Below the pieces are notes generated by a model. The model had not been told where the DNA came from. It made no database searches and was given only the letters and a program-made list of their open reading frames with translations. From positions 178,997 through 242,996 of the forward strand of contig CARTIQ010000002.1 in assembly GCA_949068525.1 (NCBI GenBank): a stretch of DNA of 64,000 nucleotides, in the 5' to 3' direction. This DNA is from an uncultured Eubacteriales bacterium (GTDB lineage: Bacteria; Bacillota; Clostridia; Oscillospirales; Acutalibacteraceae). A program made the position numbers and the translations under genes. Below are positions 17,853 through 25,881 of this stretch, one piece after another (position 1 is the stretch's first letter; every line of letters starts with the position of its first letter).

Positions 17853-18026
17853 TCAGGATGAGGAAGATTCTAGATTTTGCAGAGCAAAGTCGATGCATTG
17901 ACCAATAAATTTATTACGGCTCATATTATTTTTATTCGCGATAGTGTCGATAAACTTGAGTTTTTCGGAGTCGATCCGAATGCAAATGACCTCATTTTTT
18001 TCTGGTTTAGGAATAAATTTTAGCAT
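17853..18026 (-). CDS. Small CopG/ribbon-helix-helix-like protein
   Basis: 57-residue frame read by hand: ATG at 18026-18024, TGA at 17855-17853. The sequence fits a ribbon-helix-helix DNA-binding fold: strand EVICIRIDS (12-20), helix KLKFIDTIANKN, then MSRNKFIGQCIDFALQNL, the SR.KFI.. pattern typical of CopG-like helices. AAAGGGG lies 10 bases upstream. Such proteins are often small repressors or antitoxins; no toxin gene adjoins. It is divergent from another mini-gene at 18212-18364. Too short for certainty, but the pattern and the start signals agree. Confidence 0.72.
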   Translation of the reverse strand: MLKFIPKPEKNEVICIRIDSEKLKFIDTIANKNNMSRNKFIGQCIDFALQNLESSSS

Positions 18027-18109
18027 AAAAACAAAACCCCTTTACACTCGATTTTGCAGCGAGATGTGTGACTAAACAATCTTAAAAATAAAAATGTTTT
18101 CGATATTTT

Positions 18110-18138
18110 TTGACAAAATATTCATAATCCTCTATTAT
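18110..18138 (+). promoter_or_regulatory. Consensus promoter for the 18212-18364 mini-gene
   Basis: TTGACA (18110-18115), 17 bases, TATTAT (18133-18138), about 70 bases before the reading frame. Confidence 0.8.
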
Positions 18139-18211
18139 AAAATTATATTACACATTGATTTCTTAACAATATTCATTATTGATATCAAAAAGTTAACAAG
18201 AAGGTGATATT

Positions 18212-18364
18212 ATAAAAGAATACAGAATTGTTTTGAATGATGAGGTTTCTGAGTTTTACGAGAATTTATCTAAGTTCTTAAAAAGACCGGTAGAAGAGGT
18301 TTTAAACGAAAATTTGTCTAAAAATATAGACTTGTTAAAGACAGTGCTATCGCAGCCGAAGTAA
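18212..18364 (+). CDS. Mini-protein with ribbon-helix-helix-like pattern, non-ATG start
   Basis: A 50-residue frame ending TAA 18362-18364. It has no ATG; the likely start is ATA 18212 (5 bases after AAGGTG 18201-18206) or ATT 18209. The product begins KEYRIVLNDEVSEFYENLSK, then FLKRPVEEVLNENL: a strand followed by two helices, as in ribbon-helix-helix or antitoxin-like proteins. A consensus promoter upstream and a terminator downstream (18476) support a real transcript. Alternatives are a TTG start at 18233 or a non-coding RNA. Function unknown. Confidence 0.55.
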   Translation: MKEYRIVLNDEVSEFYENLSKFLKRPVEEVLNENLSKNIDLLKTVLSQPK

Positions 18365-18475
18365 TGCTTAAGCGGAAATTGGCTGCCAACAAAAAGACTC
18401 TATTTTTGTAAGCAGAATTTTATATTTTATTTGATATGCTTTTTGAAATAAAAATAATTTCTTAGTGTAATTTAG

Positions 18476-18513
18476 TGCCACATCGGACGTTTGTAGATGC
18501 GGCATTTTTTTTG
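18476..18513 (+). terminator. Terminator before ylxM
   Basis: TGCCACATC and GATGCGGCA pair (one mismatch) around an 11-base loop, followed by eight T. It closes the 18212-18364 transcript. Confidence 0.85.
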
Positions 18514-18521
18514 TTTGGCTC

Positions 18522-18550
18522 TTGACAAATTGAATAAGGTGAGTTAAAAT
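18522..18550 (+). promoter_or_regulatory. Promoter of the ylxM-ffh operon
   Basis: TTGACA (18522-18527), 17 bases, TAAAAT (18545-18550). Confidence 0.85.
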
Positions 18551-18601
18551 AATTGTAAAGTGAAAAAGCTTTACAGAGGCTTTTGGTTTGAGGTGGTTTT
18601 T

Positions 18602-18964
18602 GTGGATAAAAACCTGGAAGTATCAACTCTGATGGATTTTTATGCGGACCTTTTAACTGAGAACCAAAAAAAGGTTTTGGCGTGGCATTATAATGAGGAC
18701 CTTTCTTTGACGGAGATTGCCGAAAATTTGGAAATAACCCGCCAAGGGGTTCGGGATACGATAAAAAAGGCCGAAACACAGCTGTTTGAACTGGAAGAAA
18801 AGTTGCATCTTGCGTTGAAATTTGCTACTATCGAAAAGAAATTAAGAAATATAATAGATGATGCTGAGAAAATACAGAACCTTTCTAATATTAAGGATAG
18901 TGAGGTTTGTAGGTTCGCGAAAGCTATTAAGGATGCGGCGATTTCTATTTATAGGGGATTGTAG
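18602..18964 (+). CDS. ylxM: YlxM-like signal recognition particle regulator
   Basis: 120-residue helix-turn-helix protein of the YlxM/p13 family, encoded next to ffh in Gram-positives and reported to modulate SRP activity. Sigma-70 region 4-like motif: LLTENQKKVLAWHYNEDLSL then TEIAENLEITRQGVRDTIKK (about residues 15-55), followed by a helical tail. GTG 18602 has GAGGTGG 5 bases upstream; the frame is open 14 codons further up. It heads the translation/secretion operon. Confidence 0.93.
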   Translation: MDKNLEVSTLMDFYADLLTENQKKVLAWHYNEDLSLTEIAENLEITRQGVRDTIKKAETQLFELEEKLHLALKFATIEKKLRNIIDDAEKIQNLSNIKDSEVCRFAKAIKDAAISIYRGL

Positions 18965-18977
18965 GGAGAGTGATTTG

Positions 18978-20336
18978 ATGCCTTTTGAGGGGCTTTCTGA
19001 AAAATTGCTGTCTACTTTTAAGAAGCTTCGTGGCAAGGGCAAGCTCTCTGAGACTGATGTTAAGGATTCTATGAGAGAGGTCCGGCTGGCGCTTTTGGAG
19101 GCAGACGTAAACTATAAGGTTGCAAGGGAGTTTACTGACAAAGTAACGCAACGCGCGGTGGGTGAGGAAGTTATGCAAAGCCTGACTCCGGCGCAGATGG
19201 TGGTTAAGATCGTTAACGAGGAATTAGTTGAATTGATGGGTTCTGCGCAAAGCCGCTTGAATACTAGCTCGGTTCCACCAACGGTAATCATGATGTGTGG
19301 ATTACAGGGATCTGGAAAAACGACGCATTCTGGGAAGTTGGCGTTGGCGCAAAAGAAAAAAGGACATCGTCCATTGTTAGTGGCTTGCGACGTATACCGA
19401 CCGGCTGCGATTAAACAGTTGCAGGTTATTGCGGAGAAAATAGAAGTTCCGATTTTTGAAATGGGCGCTGGGGACCCGGTTAAAATCGCGAAAGAGGCTG
19501 TTAAACATGCTAAAGATCACGGAAATGATATCGTAATTTTAGACACAGCGGGTAGGTTGCACGTGGATGAAGAGCTGATGGCAGAATTGGCGAGGGTAAA
19601 AAAAGATGTTGATCCGGCCGAAATTTTGCTGGTAGTGGACGCTATGACAGGGCAAGACGCTGTAAATGTGGCGAAATCGTTTGATGATTTACTGGCGATT
19701 ACAGGGGTGGTGCTGACAAAGTTAGATGGAGATACCCGCGGGGGTGCAGCACTTTCGGTAAAAAAAGTTACTGGTAAGCCGATAAAATTTGTTGGCACAG
19801 GAGAAAAGCTTACGGACTTAGAGGAGTTTTACCCAGAGCGGATGGCTTCGCGGATTCTTGGGATGGGCGACATGCTTTCATTAATAGAAGAGGCCGAAAG
19901 CAAGCTCGACCAGCAAAAGGCTGAAGAAATAGCCGAAAAGCTGGTAAAAAATAAGTTTGATTTAAACGATTTGCTGGATCAGATGAATCAAATTAAGAAT
20001 ATGGGCTCTTTAAAGTCGATCCTTTTTAAAATTCCTGGGCTTTCGCAGAAGGTTAAGGATGCCGACATTGACGACAGGCAGGTTGACAGGCTTTGTGCGA
20101 TTATTTTGTCTATGACGAAGAAAGAGCGCAGCAAACCGGAGATTATCAATGCCTCGAGGAAAAAGCGGATTGCAACTGGATGCGGTATGAAAGTGGAGGA
20201 TGTAAATTTTTTACTCAGGCGGTTTGAACAGATGCAAAAGATGATGAAGCAATTTTCTGGCAGTAAGGGCAGGAGGCGAATGCCGGGGATGGCGGGGTTA
20301 CCGGGCCTTAGTAGTTTTGGCAAATTTAAGTTTTAA
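18978..20336 (+). CDS. ffh: Signal recognition particle protein Ffh
   Basis: 452-residue SRP54-type GTPase that binds 4.5S/scRNA and signal sequences and delivers ribosomes to FtsY. Visible: N domain (helical, LSEKLLSTFKKLRGKGKL), G domain with GLQGSGKTTHSGKLA near 107-121, DTAGRLHVDEELM, TKLDGDTRGGAALS, then the methionine-rich M domain (RRFEQMQKMMKQFSGSKGRR) and a Gly/Met-rich end. ATG 18978 follows GGGAGAG. The gene is 13 bp after ylxM and followed by rpsP. Confidence 0.97.
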   Translation: MPFEGLSEKLLSTFKKLRGKGKLSETDVKDSMREVRLALLEADVNYKVAREFTDKVTQRAVGEEVMQSLTPAQMVVKIVNEELVELMGSAQSRLNTSSVPPTVIMMCGLQGSGKTTHSGKLALAQKKKGHRPLLVACDVYRPAAIKQLQVIAEKIEVPIFEMGAGDPVKIAKEAVKHAKDHGNDIVILDTAGRLHVDEELMAELARVKKDVDPAEILLVVDAMTGQDAVNVAKSFDDLLAITGVVLTKLDGDTRGGAALSVKKVTGKPIKFVGTGEKLTDLEEFYPERMASRILGMGDMLSLIEEAESKLDQQKAEEIAEKLVKNKFDLNDLLDQMNQIKNMGSLKSILFKIPGLSQKVKDADIDDRQVDRLCAIILSMTKKERSKPEIINASRKKRIATGCGMKVEDVNFLLRRFEQMQKMMKQFSGSKGRRRMPGMAGLPGLSSFGKFKF

Positions 20337-20413
20337 ATTTTGATTACTTCTTAAAGTTTATTATAATTGGTGCAGGATGAGCGCTATATCAAGTTTGGGA
20401 GGTGAAGTTTTAA

Positions 20414-20656
20414 ATGGCAGTAAAAATCAGGTTGCGCCGCATGGGTGCAAAAAAGACTCCTTTTTACCGCGTTGTTGTTGCCGATTCGAGGTTCCCGAGG
20501 GACGGTAGATTTATTGAGGAGTTAGGCTATTATGCTCCTTTAAAGGACCCTGTTGATTTTAAGGTTGACGGCGAAAAAGTACAAAAATGGATAAAAAATG
20601 GAGCTCAGCCAACAGACACAGTAAAGTCTTTGCTGAAAAAGTTCGAGATACTTTAA
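20414..20656 (+). CDS. rpsP: 30S ribosomal protein S16
   Basis: 80 residues, normal for bacterial S16, a small-subunit assembly protein. Visible signature: AVKIRLRRMGAKKTPFYRVV and VADSRFPRDGRFIEELGYY. ATG 20414 has GGGAGGTG upstream. Fourth-position gene order ffh-rpsP-khpA-rimM-trmD is conserved in Firmicutes. Confidence 0.97.
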   Translation: MAVKIRLRRMGAKKTPFYRVVVADSRFPRDGRFIEELGYYAPLKDPVDFKVDGEKVQKWIKNGAQPTDTVKSLLKKFEIL

Positions 20657-20674
20657 CAAACGGGGGGAACTTCT

Positions 20675-20911
20675 TTGAAAGATTTATTGATTACCATTGC
20701 ACGGGGATTGGTCGAGAATCCTGAGGATGTTAGCGTGGATGTTGAAGATGCCAATGAGAACGGCGTAACGGTTTACCGGCTGCATGTGGCACAGAGCGAT
20801 ATGGGCAGAGTTATTGGAAAACAGGGCCGTATTGCTAAAGCTATCCGTATGGTTATGCGCTCGGCGGCGATTCGGAAGAAACACAAAGTTGCGGTTGAGA
20901 TTGCAGAGTGA
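20675..20911 (+). CDS. khpA: KH-domain RNA-binding protein KhpA (YlqC)
   Basis: 78-residue single KH domain with the GxxG loop intact (GRVIGKQGRIAKAIR, about residues 47-61). KhpA pairs with KhpB/Jag in Gram-positives and binds many RNAs, affecting cell division and elongation. Start is TTG 20675, with a run of six G 8 bases before. It lies 18 bp after rpsP, as is usual. Confidence 0.94.
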   Translation: MKDLLITIARGLVENPEDVSVDVEDANENGVTVYRLHVAQSDMGRVIGKQGRIAKAIRMVMRSAAIRKKHKVAVEIAE

Positions 20912-20970
20912 ATTAATTTTGCGAGTATGAATTTTTTTGATGGAACTAATTTGTAGTAGAGGTGCTTTTT

Positions 20971-21396
20971 GTGATTCGGTTGGGAACAATAGCTGATTGC
21001 CGTGCCGTGTATTCATTGATTTGCGAGTTGGAAGACTGTGAGCTTAATTATGCAGATTTTGAGCGAATTTATGGTGAGATGATGCAACGTGGCGACTTTT
21101 ATTCTGTACTTATTGCGCAAAAAGACGACGAAGTTTTGGGCGAAGCTACCTTGAGGTTTGAAGATCAGCTTCATCATTGTGAGAAAATTGCGGAAATTAT
21201 GGAACTTTCTGTTACGGCGAAGCATCGATCTTGTGGGATTGGCAGCGCTATTTTTGAAGAAGCTTGTAAATTGGCTAAAAGTAGGGGATGCACTCAAATA
21301 GAAGTCAGCTCTAATCGGGTTCGCGAGCGGGCACACCGATTTTATGAGCACTTAGGGATGTTAAACACACACGTTAAGCTTTGCAAACCGCTTTAA
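20971..21396 (+). CDS. GNAT family N-acetyltransferase
   Basis: 141 residues. The GNAT acetyl-CoA motif is readable: IMELSVTAKHRSCGIGSAIF (V-x-x-x-x-R-x-x-G-I-G-x-A) near residues 72-91, followed by the C-terminal helix with ERAHRFYEHLGM. Substrate unknown. GTG 20971 has GAGGTG 6 bases upstream. It is inserted between khpA and rimM, which are usually adjacent, so it may be a lineage-specific addition to the operon. Confidence 0.88.
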   Translation: MIRLGTIADCRAVYSLICELEDCELNYADFERIYGEMMQRGDFYSVLIAQKDDEVLGEATLRFEDQLHHCEKIAEIMELSVTAKHRSCGIGSAIFEEACKLAKSRGCTQIEVSSNRVRERAHRFYEHLGMLNTHVKLCKPL

Positions 21397-21405
21397 TTGG
21401 GGAGG

Positions 21406-21431
21406 GGACGTATTTTTGAGTACGTCCTTTT
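21406..21431 (+). terminator. Intra-operon hairpin before rimM
   Basis: GGACGTA (21406-21412) and TACGTCC (21421-21427) form a perfect 7-bp stem with an 8-base loop followed by TTTT. It may reduce read-through into rimM-trmD. Confidence 0.6.
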
Positions 21432-21457
21432 GCATTGTGAAAGGTGGAGGAATTTTT

Positions 21458-21976
21458 TTGGAGAAAAATTTTTTAGAGATAGGCAAAATAGTGGCGCCGC
21501 ACGGGCTTAGGGGTGAAGTTAGAGTTGACCCTTGGTGTGACGATTGTGATTTTTTGTGTGGTTTTAAAAAGTTGTACTTTGATGAAAATGGAGAAAAAAA
21601 GGTCGAGATTTTATCTGCAAAAACTCATAAAAACGTGGTTAGAATGAAGATTGCAGGGGTTGACTCGGTGGATCAGGCAGAACTGATGCGGGGTAAAATT
21701 CTTTTTATGAGTAGAGATGACGTAGACTTGCCGGAAGGCCGCTTTTTTATACAGGACGTTTTGGGGTTGGCGGTTTGGAATGCCGACAATAATGCTTGCT
21801 ACGGCAAGGTTACGGACGTGCTGAAGACTGGTGCGAACGACGTTTACCAGGTTACCGACAGACGTGGGAAGGATTACTTGATTCCGGCCATTGAGGATGT
21901 GGTTTGCGCTATTGACGTTAAAAATAAAACAATGAAGATTCGGCCGCTAAAGGGGATTTTTGACGATGAGGATTGA
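21458..21976 (+). CDS. rimM: 16S rRNA processing protein RimM
   Basis: 172-residue 30S assembly factor that binds S19 near the 3' head domain. Visible: N-terminal beta-barrel (FLEIGKIVAPHGLRGEVRV), the YF..-type middle section and the C-terminal PRC barrel (YQVTDRRGKDYLIPAIEDVV). Start is TTG 21458 with GGTGGAGG 7 bases upstream. The stop overlaps the trmD start by 11 bases. Confidence 0.95.
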   Translation: MEKNFLEIGKIVAPHGLRGEVRVDPWCDDCDFLCGFKKLYFDENGEKKVEILSAKTHKNVVRMKIAGVDSVDQAELMRGKILFMSRDDVDLPEGRFFIQDVLGLAVWNADNNACYGKVTDVLKTGANDVYQVTDRRGKDYLIPAIEDVVCAIDVKNKTMKIRPLKGIFDDED

Positions 21977-22685
21977 CATTTTAACGCTTTTTCCAGAAAT
22001 GTGCAATGCTGTCATAAATGAGAGTATTATCGGCAGAGCGCAGAAAAAATGTGCCATAGAGGTTTTTTGCCACCAGATTAGAGACTACGCAAACGATAAG
22101 CATAACCGAGTAGATGATACCGTGTATGGACCAGGGATGGGTATGCTAATGATGGCAGAACCCATTGCGGTGTGCTTTGAGGCTTTGTGTGAAGAATTGA
22201 GTGACAGACCTAGGCTTGTCTATATGTCGCCGCAAGGGAAGGCTTTGACGCAGCAGAAGGCAGAGGAGCTTTCTAAATTTAAGAATTTGACTGTACTTTG
22301 CGGACATTATGAGGGCGTGGACGAGAGATTCATCGAAGAATTTGTGGATGAGGAGATCTCAATAGGGGACTACGTTTTGACTGGAGGCGAGCTGCCGGCG
22401 CTGGTTTTAGTGGATGCTGTTATCCGGATGGTGCCAGGGGTGCTGTCGGACGACATATGCTTTAAGGAAGAGAGCCACTATAATGGTTTTTTGGAGTACC
22501 CACAGTACACAAAGCCCGCAGTTTGGAGGGGGAAGGAAGTCCCGGAGGTTTTGCTTTCTGGCCACCACGAGAACATTGAAAAATGGCGAAGGGAGCAGTC
22601 AAGGCTAAGGACAAAGTTAAAACGGCCGGATCTATTTGAGAAATTAAATTTGCCGGAAAATCAAGAAAAAGAGTTGTTCCATTAG
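21966..22685 (+). CDS. trmD: tRNA (guanine37-N1)-methyltransferase TrmD
   Basis: 239-residue SPOUT methyltransferase making m1G37 in tRNAs, which prevents frameshifting. Visible: MRIDILTLFPEMC, DDTVYGPGMGMLMMAEPI, and the SAM-binding knot region YEGVDERFIEEFVDEEISIG with DYVLTGGELPALVLVDAV (residues about 118-150). ATG 21966 overlaps the end of rimM; TTG 21960 is less likely. Last gene of the operon; no clear terminator follows. Confidence 0.97.
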   Translation: MRIDILTLFPEMCNAVINESIIGRAQKKCAIEVFCHQIRDYANDKHNRVDDTVYGPGMGMLMMAEPIAVCFEALCEELSDRPRLVYMSPQGKALTQQKAEELSKFKNLTVLCGHYEGVDERFIEEFVDEEISIGDYVLTGGELPALVLVDAVIRMVPGVLSDDICFKEESHYNGFLEYPQYTKPAVWRGKEVPEVLLSGHHENIEKWRREQSRLRTKLKRPDLFEKLNLPENQEKELFH

Positions 22686-22810
22686 AGGATTTAATTGGGA
22701 ATTATTAGAAATATATAATTTAAACAGGTTTTAATGTAGTAAAATAGACAATAAGTCCATATGAGGGCCCAACTAGAATCGTTTATAATGCTAAATTTGC
22801 ACGATTGTCC

Positions 22811-22838
22811 TTGACGATATTATCAATTATGCTATAAT
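22811..22838 (+). promoter_or_regulatory. Promoter of the HPr gene
   Basis: TTGACG (22811-22816), 16 bases, TATAAT (22833-22838). Confidence 0.75.
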
Positions 22839-22902
22839 TAACATTAGGTAGGTTTTTAAAGAATTTTGTCGATTATAATTTTGGTATAGGAGTGGTTTTT
22901 TC

Positions 22903-23166
22903 ATGTATGTAAAAGAAGTCGTACTTCAAAATCAAGCAGGTTTACATGCGCGCCCAGCTACGTTTTTTATCCAAAAGGCAAATGAGTTTAAATCGCTGAT
23001 TACGATAGAGAAGGAAGAGCGCAGAGTAAACGCTAAAAGTTTGCTGGGAGTGCTTTCTTTGGGAATAGAAGAGGGCACCAAGATAAAGATATTGGCCGAC
23101 GGACCAGATGACGAAGCGGCAGTAACGGCACTAGCAAAATTGATTGAGTCTGGGTTTGCAGATTAA
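22903..23166 (+). CDS. ptsH: Phosphocarrier protein HPr
   Basis: 87 residues, standard HPr length. The EI-phosphorylated His is present in QAGLHARPAT (His15) and the HPr-kinase Ser in NAKSLLGVLSLGIEEG (near residue 46), so the protein can serve both sugar transport and CcpA-type catabolite control. No PTS enzyme gene lies nearby, so it is a lone ptsH as in many clostridia. It has its own promoter and terminator. Confidence 0.94.
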   Translation: MYVKEVVLQNQAGLHARPATFFIQKANEFKSLITIEKEERRVNAKSLLGVLSLGIEEGTKIKILADGPDDEAAVTALAKLIESGFAD

Positions 23167-23203
23167 TTTTTCTTTTTTAGCATAATAATATAGAAAAGCA
23201 GCT

Positions 23204-23230
23204 AGCACCGGGTTTCGGTGCTTTTTATTT
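23204..23230 (+). terminator. Terminator after ptsH
   Basis: AGCACCG (23204-23210) and CGGTGCT (23216-23222) with a 5-base loop, then TTTTATTT. Confidence 0.9.
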
Positions 23231-23260
23231 ATAAAAGATATTGTTTGCGAGGTGATTTTT

Positions 23261-25111
23261 GTGAACGAAAAGTTAAAATCTTTGAGGCGAAAAGCGTTGA
23301 AGTTGCCTGGGAATTCTGGGATTTATATAATGAAGGACTTTTGCGGAAGGATAATTTATATTGGCAAGGCGAAGGTGTTGAAGAATAGGGTTAGCCAGTA
23401 CTTTGGTTCGCAGAAGAATCATCAAGAAAAGGTGCGCAAAATGGTGGAGAATGTCGATGACTTTGATTATATCTTGACTGATAATGAATTTGAAGCTTTG
23501 GTGCTAGAGTGCAGCTTAATTAAGCAGTATTCGCCGAAGTATAACATTCTGCTGAAGGATGACAAAGGCTACAACTATATCAAGATAACGAGCGAAAAAT
23601 GGCCGCGAATCTGTGAATCCAAGCAAATTATAGAGGATGGCTCGACGTATATTGGCCCGTATACAAGTGGTTCGAATGTTTCAAAAGCAATTGATGAGGC
23701 TCTGAGCATATTTAAATTACCACGCTGTAAGAAGGAGTTTAAGGCAAACGGACGGAGAAATGGCTACAGAGCATGCCTGAATTATCACATTAACCAGTGT
23801 AGCGCGCCATGTATCGGCAAGATAGGCCACGAGGAGTACTTGGAAAACGTCAACGACGCCATAGAATTCTTAAAGGGTGGCGACGTAAAATCGATACAAG
23901 ATCTTACACAAAAGATGCACGAATTTTCGGAGCGGCTGGAGTACGAAAAGGCCGCCAGGGTACGGGACAAAATTTTAGCAATAAAAAAAATAACTCAAAA
24001 GCAAAAAGTCGTCTTGCCAAACGGCAAAACTCAAGATATTATAGCGCTGGTGCAGGCAGGTGGGACTTCTAGCTTTGAGGTGTTTCGCTTTTTAAGCGGC
24101 AGACTGTGCGATACCGATAATTACGTTTTTGGTGAGGTTAATGAAGCTGCAATTGCGCGGGCGGAGTTCATCGTGCAGTACTACATGAAGAAGAGCGATA
24201 TTCCATCGACGATCTTGGTTGACGGTCCTGTGGACGCCAGGGATAGCGTGGAGGCGTATTTGGGACAAAGGCAGGGCAAAAGGGTGCGCATTACTGCGCC
24301 TCAAAGAGGCGAAACACTTAAGTTGATAGAGATGTGCCGAAAAAACGCAGCAGAAAGGCTCTCGCAGAAGCTAAGCAGAACGGTTAAGGAGACGGTAGGG
24401 CTGGACGAACTAGCAAAGTTACTTTCGCTACCGGCCGCGCCCGTGTATATCGAGGCTTATGATATCTCAAACATAGCGGGAAGCGCCAATGTAGCAGGGA
24501 TGGTAGTCTTTAAGAATGGCAGACCGTTAAAGTCGGCGTATAAGAAGTTTGAGATAAAGGCGGTGCACGGGCAGGATGACTACGGGTCTATGTGCGAGGT
24601 GATCTCGCGGCGGATGGACAGATATGAAACCGCGACAAAGGAGACATCGGATGGCTTTGAGCGGCTGCCAGACCTTATTTTGCTAGACGGGGGCCGAGGG
24701 CATGTTTCAGCGGTGAAGGGTCTCTTGCAAAGCCGGGGATTGAGCATCCCAGTGTATGGCATGGTTAAGGACTCAAAGCACAAAACCCGAGCCATCGCAA
24801 AGGATGATGGAGAAATCGCAATAAACTCGAACAGAGCAGCATTTACGTTAGTTTCATCCATACAGGAGGAGGTGCATAGGTTTGCGGTTGGATATCACCA
24901 CCAAAAGAGGAAGAAAGATACCCTAACTACGGTGCTGACGCGGATCCCGGGCTTGGGGGAGAAAAAAGCCAAAATGCTGTTGACGTATTTTAAAAGTGTA
25001 GAAAGGGTCAAACAAGCGGACGTGGAGGACTTGATTAAAGTGCCTGGAATAAATCGGGGCCTTGCGGACAGAATCCAAAGATATTTTAATTTAGAGCGAA
25101 AGGACAGTTAA
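23261..25111 (+). CDS. uvrC: Excinuclease ABC subunit C
   Basis: 616-residue nuclease of nucleotide-excision repair that cuts on both sides of a lesion. Visible in order: GIY-YIG domain (GIYIMKDFCGRIIYIGKAKV, residues about 20-40), a Cys cluster (CKKEF...CLNYHINQCSAPCIG), UVR motif (EFSERLEYEKAARVRDKI), RNase H-like domain (YDISNIAGSANVAGMVVF, LILLDGGRGHVSAV) and tandem helix-hairpin-helix at the end (IPGLGEKKAKMLL, VPGINRGLADRI). GTG 23261 has GAGGTG 6 bases upstream. Confidence 0.97.
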   Translation: MNEKLKSLRRKALKLPGNSGIYIMKDFCGRIIYIGKAKVLKNRVSQYFGSQKNHQEKVRKMVENVDDFDYILTDNEFEALVLECSLIKQYSPKYNILLKDDKGYNYIKITSEKWPRICESKQIIEDGSTYIGPYTSGSNVSKAIDEALSIFKLPRCKKEFKANGRRNGYRACLNYHINQCSAPCIGKIGHEEYLENVNDAIEFLKGGDVKSIQDLTQKMHEFSERLEYEKAARVRDKILAIKKITQKQKVVLPNGKTQDIIALVQAGGTSSFEVFRFLSGRLCDTDNYVFGEVNEAAIARAEFIVQYYMKKSDIPSTILVDGPVDARDSVEAYLGQRQGKRVRITAPQRGETLKLIEMCRKNAAERLSQKLSRTVKETVGLDELAKLLSLPAAPVYIEAYDISNIAGSANVAGMVVFKNGRPLKSAYKKFEIKAVHGQDDYGSMCEVISRRMDRYETATKETSDGFERLPDLILLDGGRGHVSAVKGLLQSRGLSIPVYGMVKDSKHKTRAIAKDDGEIAINSNRAAFTLVSSIQEEVHRFAVGYHHQKRKKDTLTTVLTRIPGLGEKKAKMLLTYFKSVERVKQADVEDLIKVPGINRGLADRIQRYFNLERKDS

Positions 25112-25188
25112 AATATCAAAGCTGGCGCGGGCCTTTAGACGTTTACAAAAATTGGATTAAATGAAATGAATAAAAAAATCAAATTAAC

Positions 25189-25217
25189 TTGACAAAGAGT
25201 GGCAAATATTGCATAAT
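25189..25217 (+). promoter_or_regulatory. Promoter of rsmD
   Basis: TTGACA (25189-25194), 17 bases, CATAAT (25212-25217). Confidence 0.75.
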
Positions 25218-25260
25218 ATAGTTGACTCTTGCGGTTTTGTGGTGTGAGGGGACTTTTTAC

Positions 25261-25797
25261 ATGAGGGTTATTGCGGGCCAAAAAAGAGGAAAAAAGCTAG
25301 ACCGAATGAAGGATGAAGCTGTACGGCCGACAACGGATAAGGTAAAGGAATCCATTTTTAATGTGATTCAGTTTAACGTAGCGGGAGCGAGCTTTTTGGA
25401 TTTGTTTGCAGGGTCCGGGCAAATCGGGATAGAAGCCTTGAGCCGAGATGCACGTCAGGCTACATTTGTCGACGAGAACAGGGATGCAATAAACGTGATA
25501 AAAAGAAACCTGACTGCAACGGACTTTATGGCAAGAGCAACGGTTGTAAATATGGACTCGGCTTTGTTTTTAAAAAAGCAAGATGAGGGTTCGTTTGATA
25601 TAGCTTTTTTGGACCCACCGTATAGGTCCGAAGTGCTAGATGTAGCGCTACTTTTGCTGCCTAGGGTTATAGCAAAGGGTGGGCTTATCATTTGTGAGCA
25701 TCCGGCGGCTTTAGATTTACCGATTAGTTTAGCGAACTTTCGTTTGACTAAGGCTTACAAATACGGAAAAATTGCTGTGAGCGTTTATCGAGACTAA
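25261..25797 (+). CDS. rsmD: 16S rRNA (guanine966-N2)-methyltransferase RsmD
   Basis: 178-residue SAM-dependent methyltransferase. Visible: MRVIAGQKRGKKL, RPTTDKVKESIFNVIQ, SAM motif FLDLFAGSGQIGIEALSRDA (residues about 44-63) and catalytic DPPY (near 120). ATG 25261 has GAGGGG 8 bases upstream. In most Firmicutes coaD follows; here a coiled-coil gene follows instead. Confidence 0.95.
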   Translation: MRVIAGQKRGKKLDRMKDEAVRPTTDKVKESIFNVIQFNVAGASFLDLFAGSGQIGIEALSRDARQATFVDENRDAINVIKRNLTATDFMARATVVNMDSALFLKKQDEGSFDIAFLDPPYRSEVLDVALLLLPRVIAKGGLIICEHPAALDLPISLANFRLTKAYKYGKIAVSVYRD

Positions 25798-25881
25798 AAC
25801 GATGCTTGATTTTTGTCTTTTTTTAAAGTATTCTTAAAAATAGGAACTGAGATTGTGAAAATCGTAAAGGAGGAAACTAGA

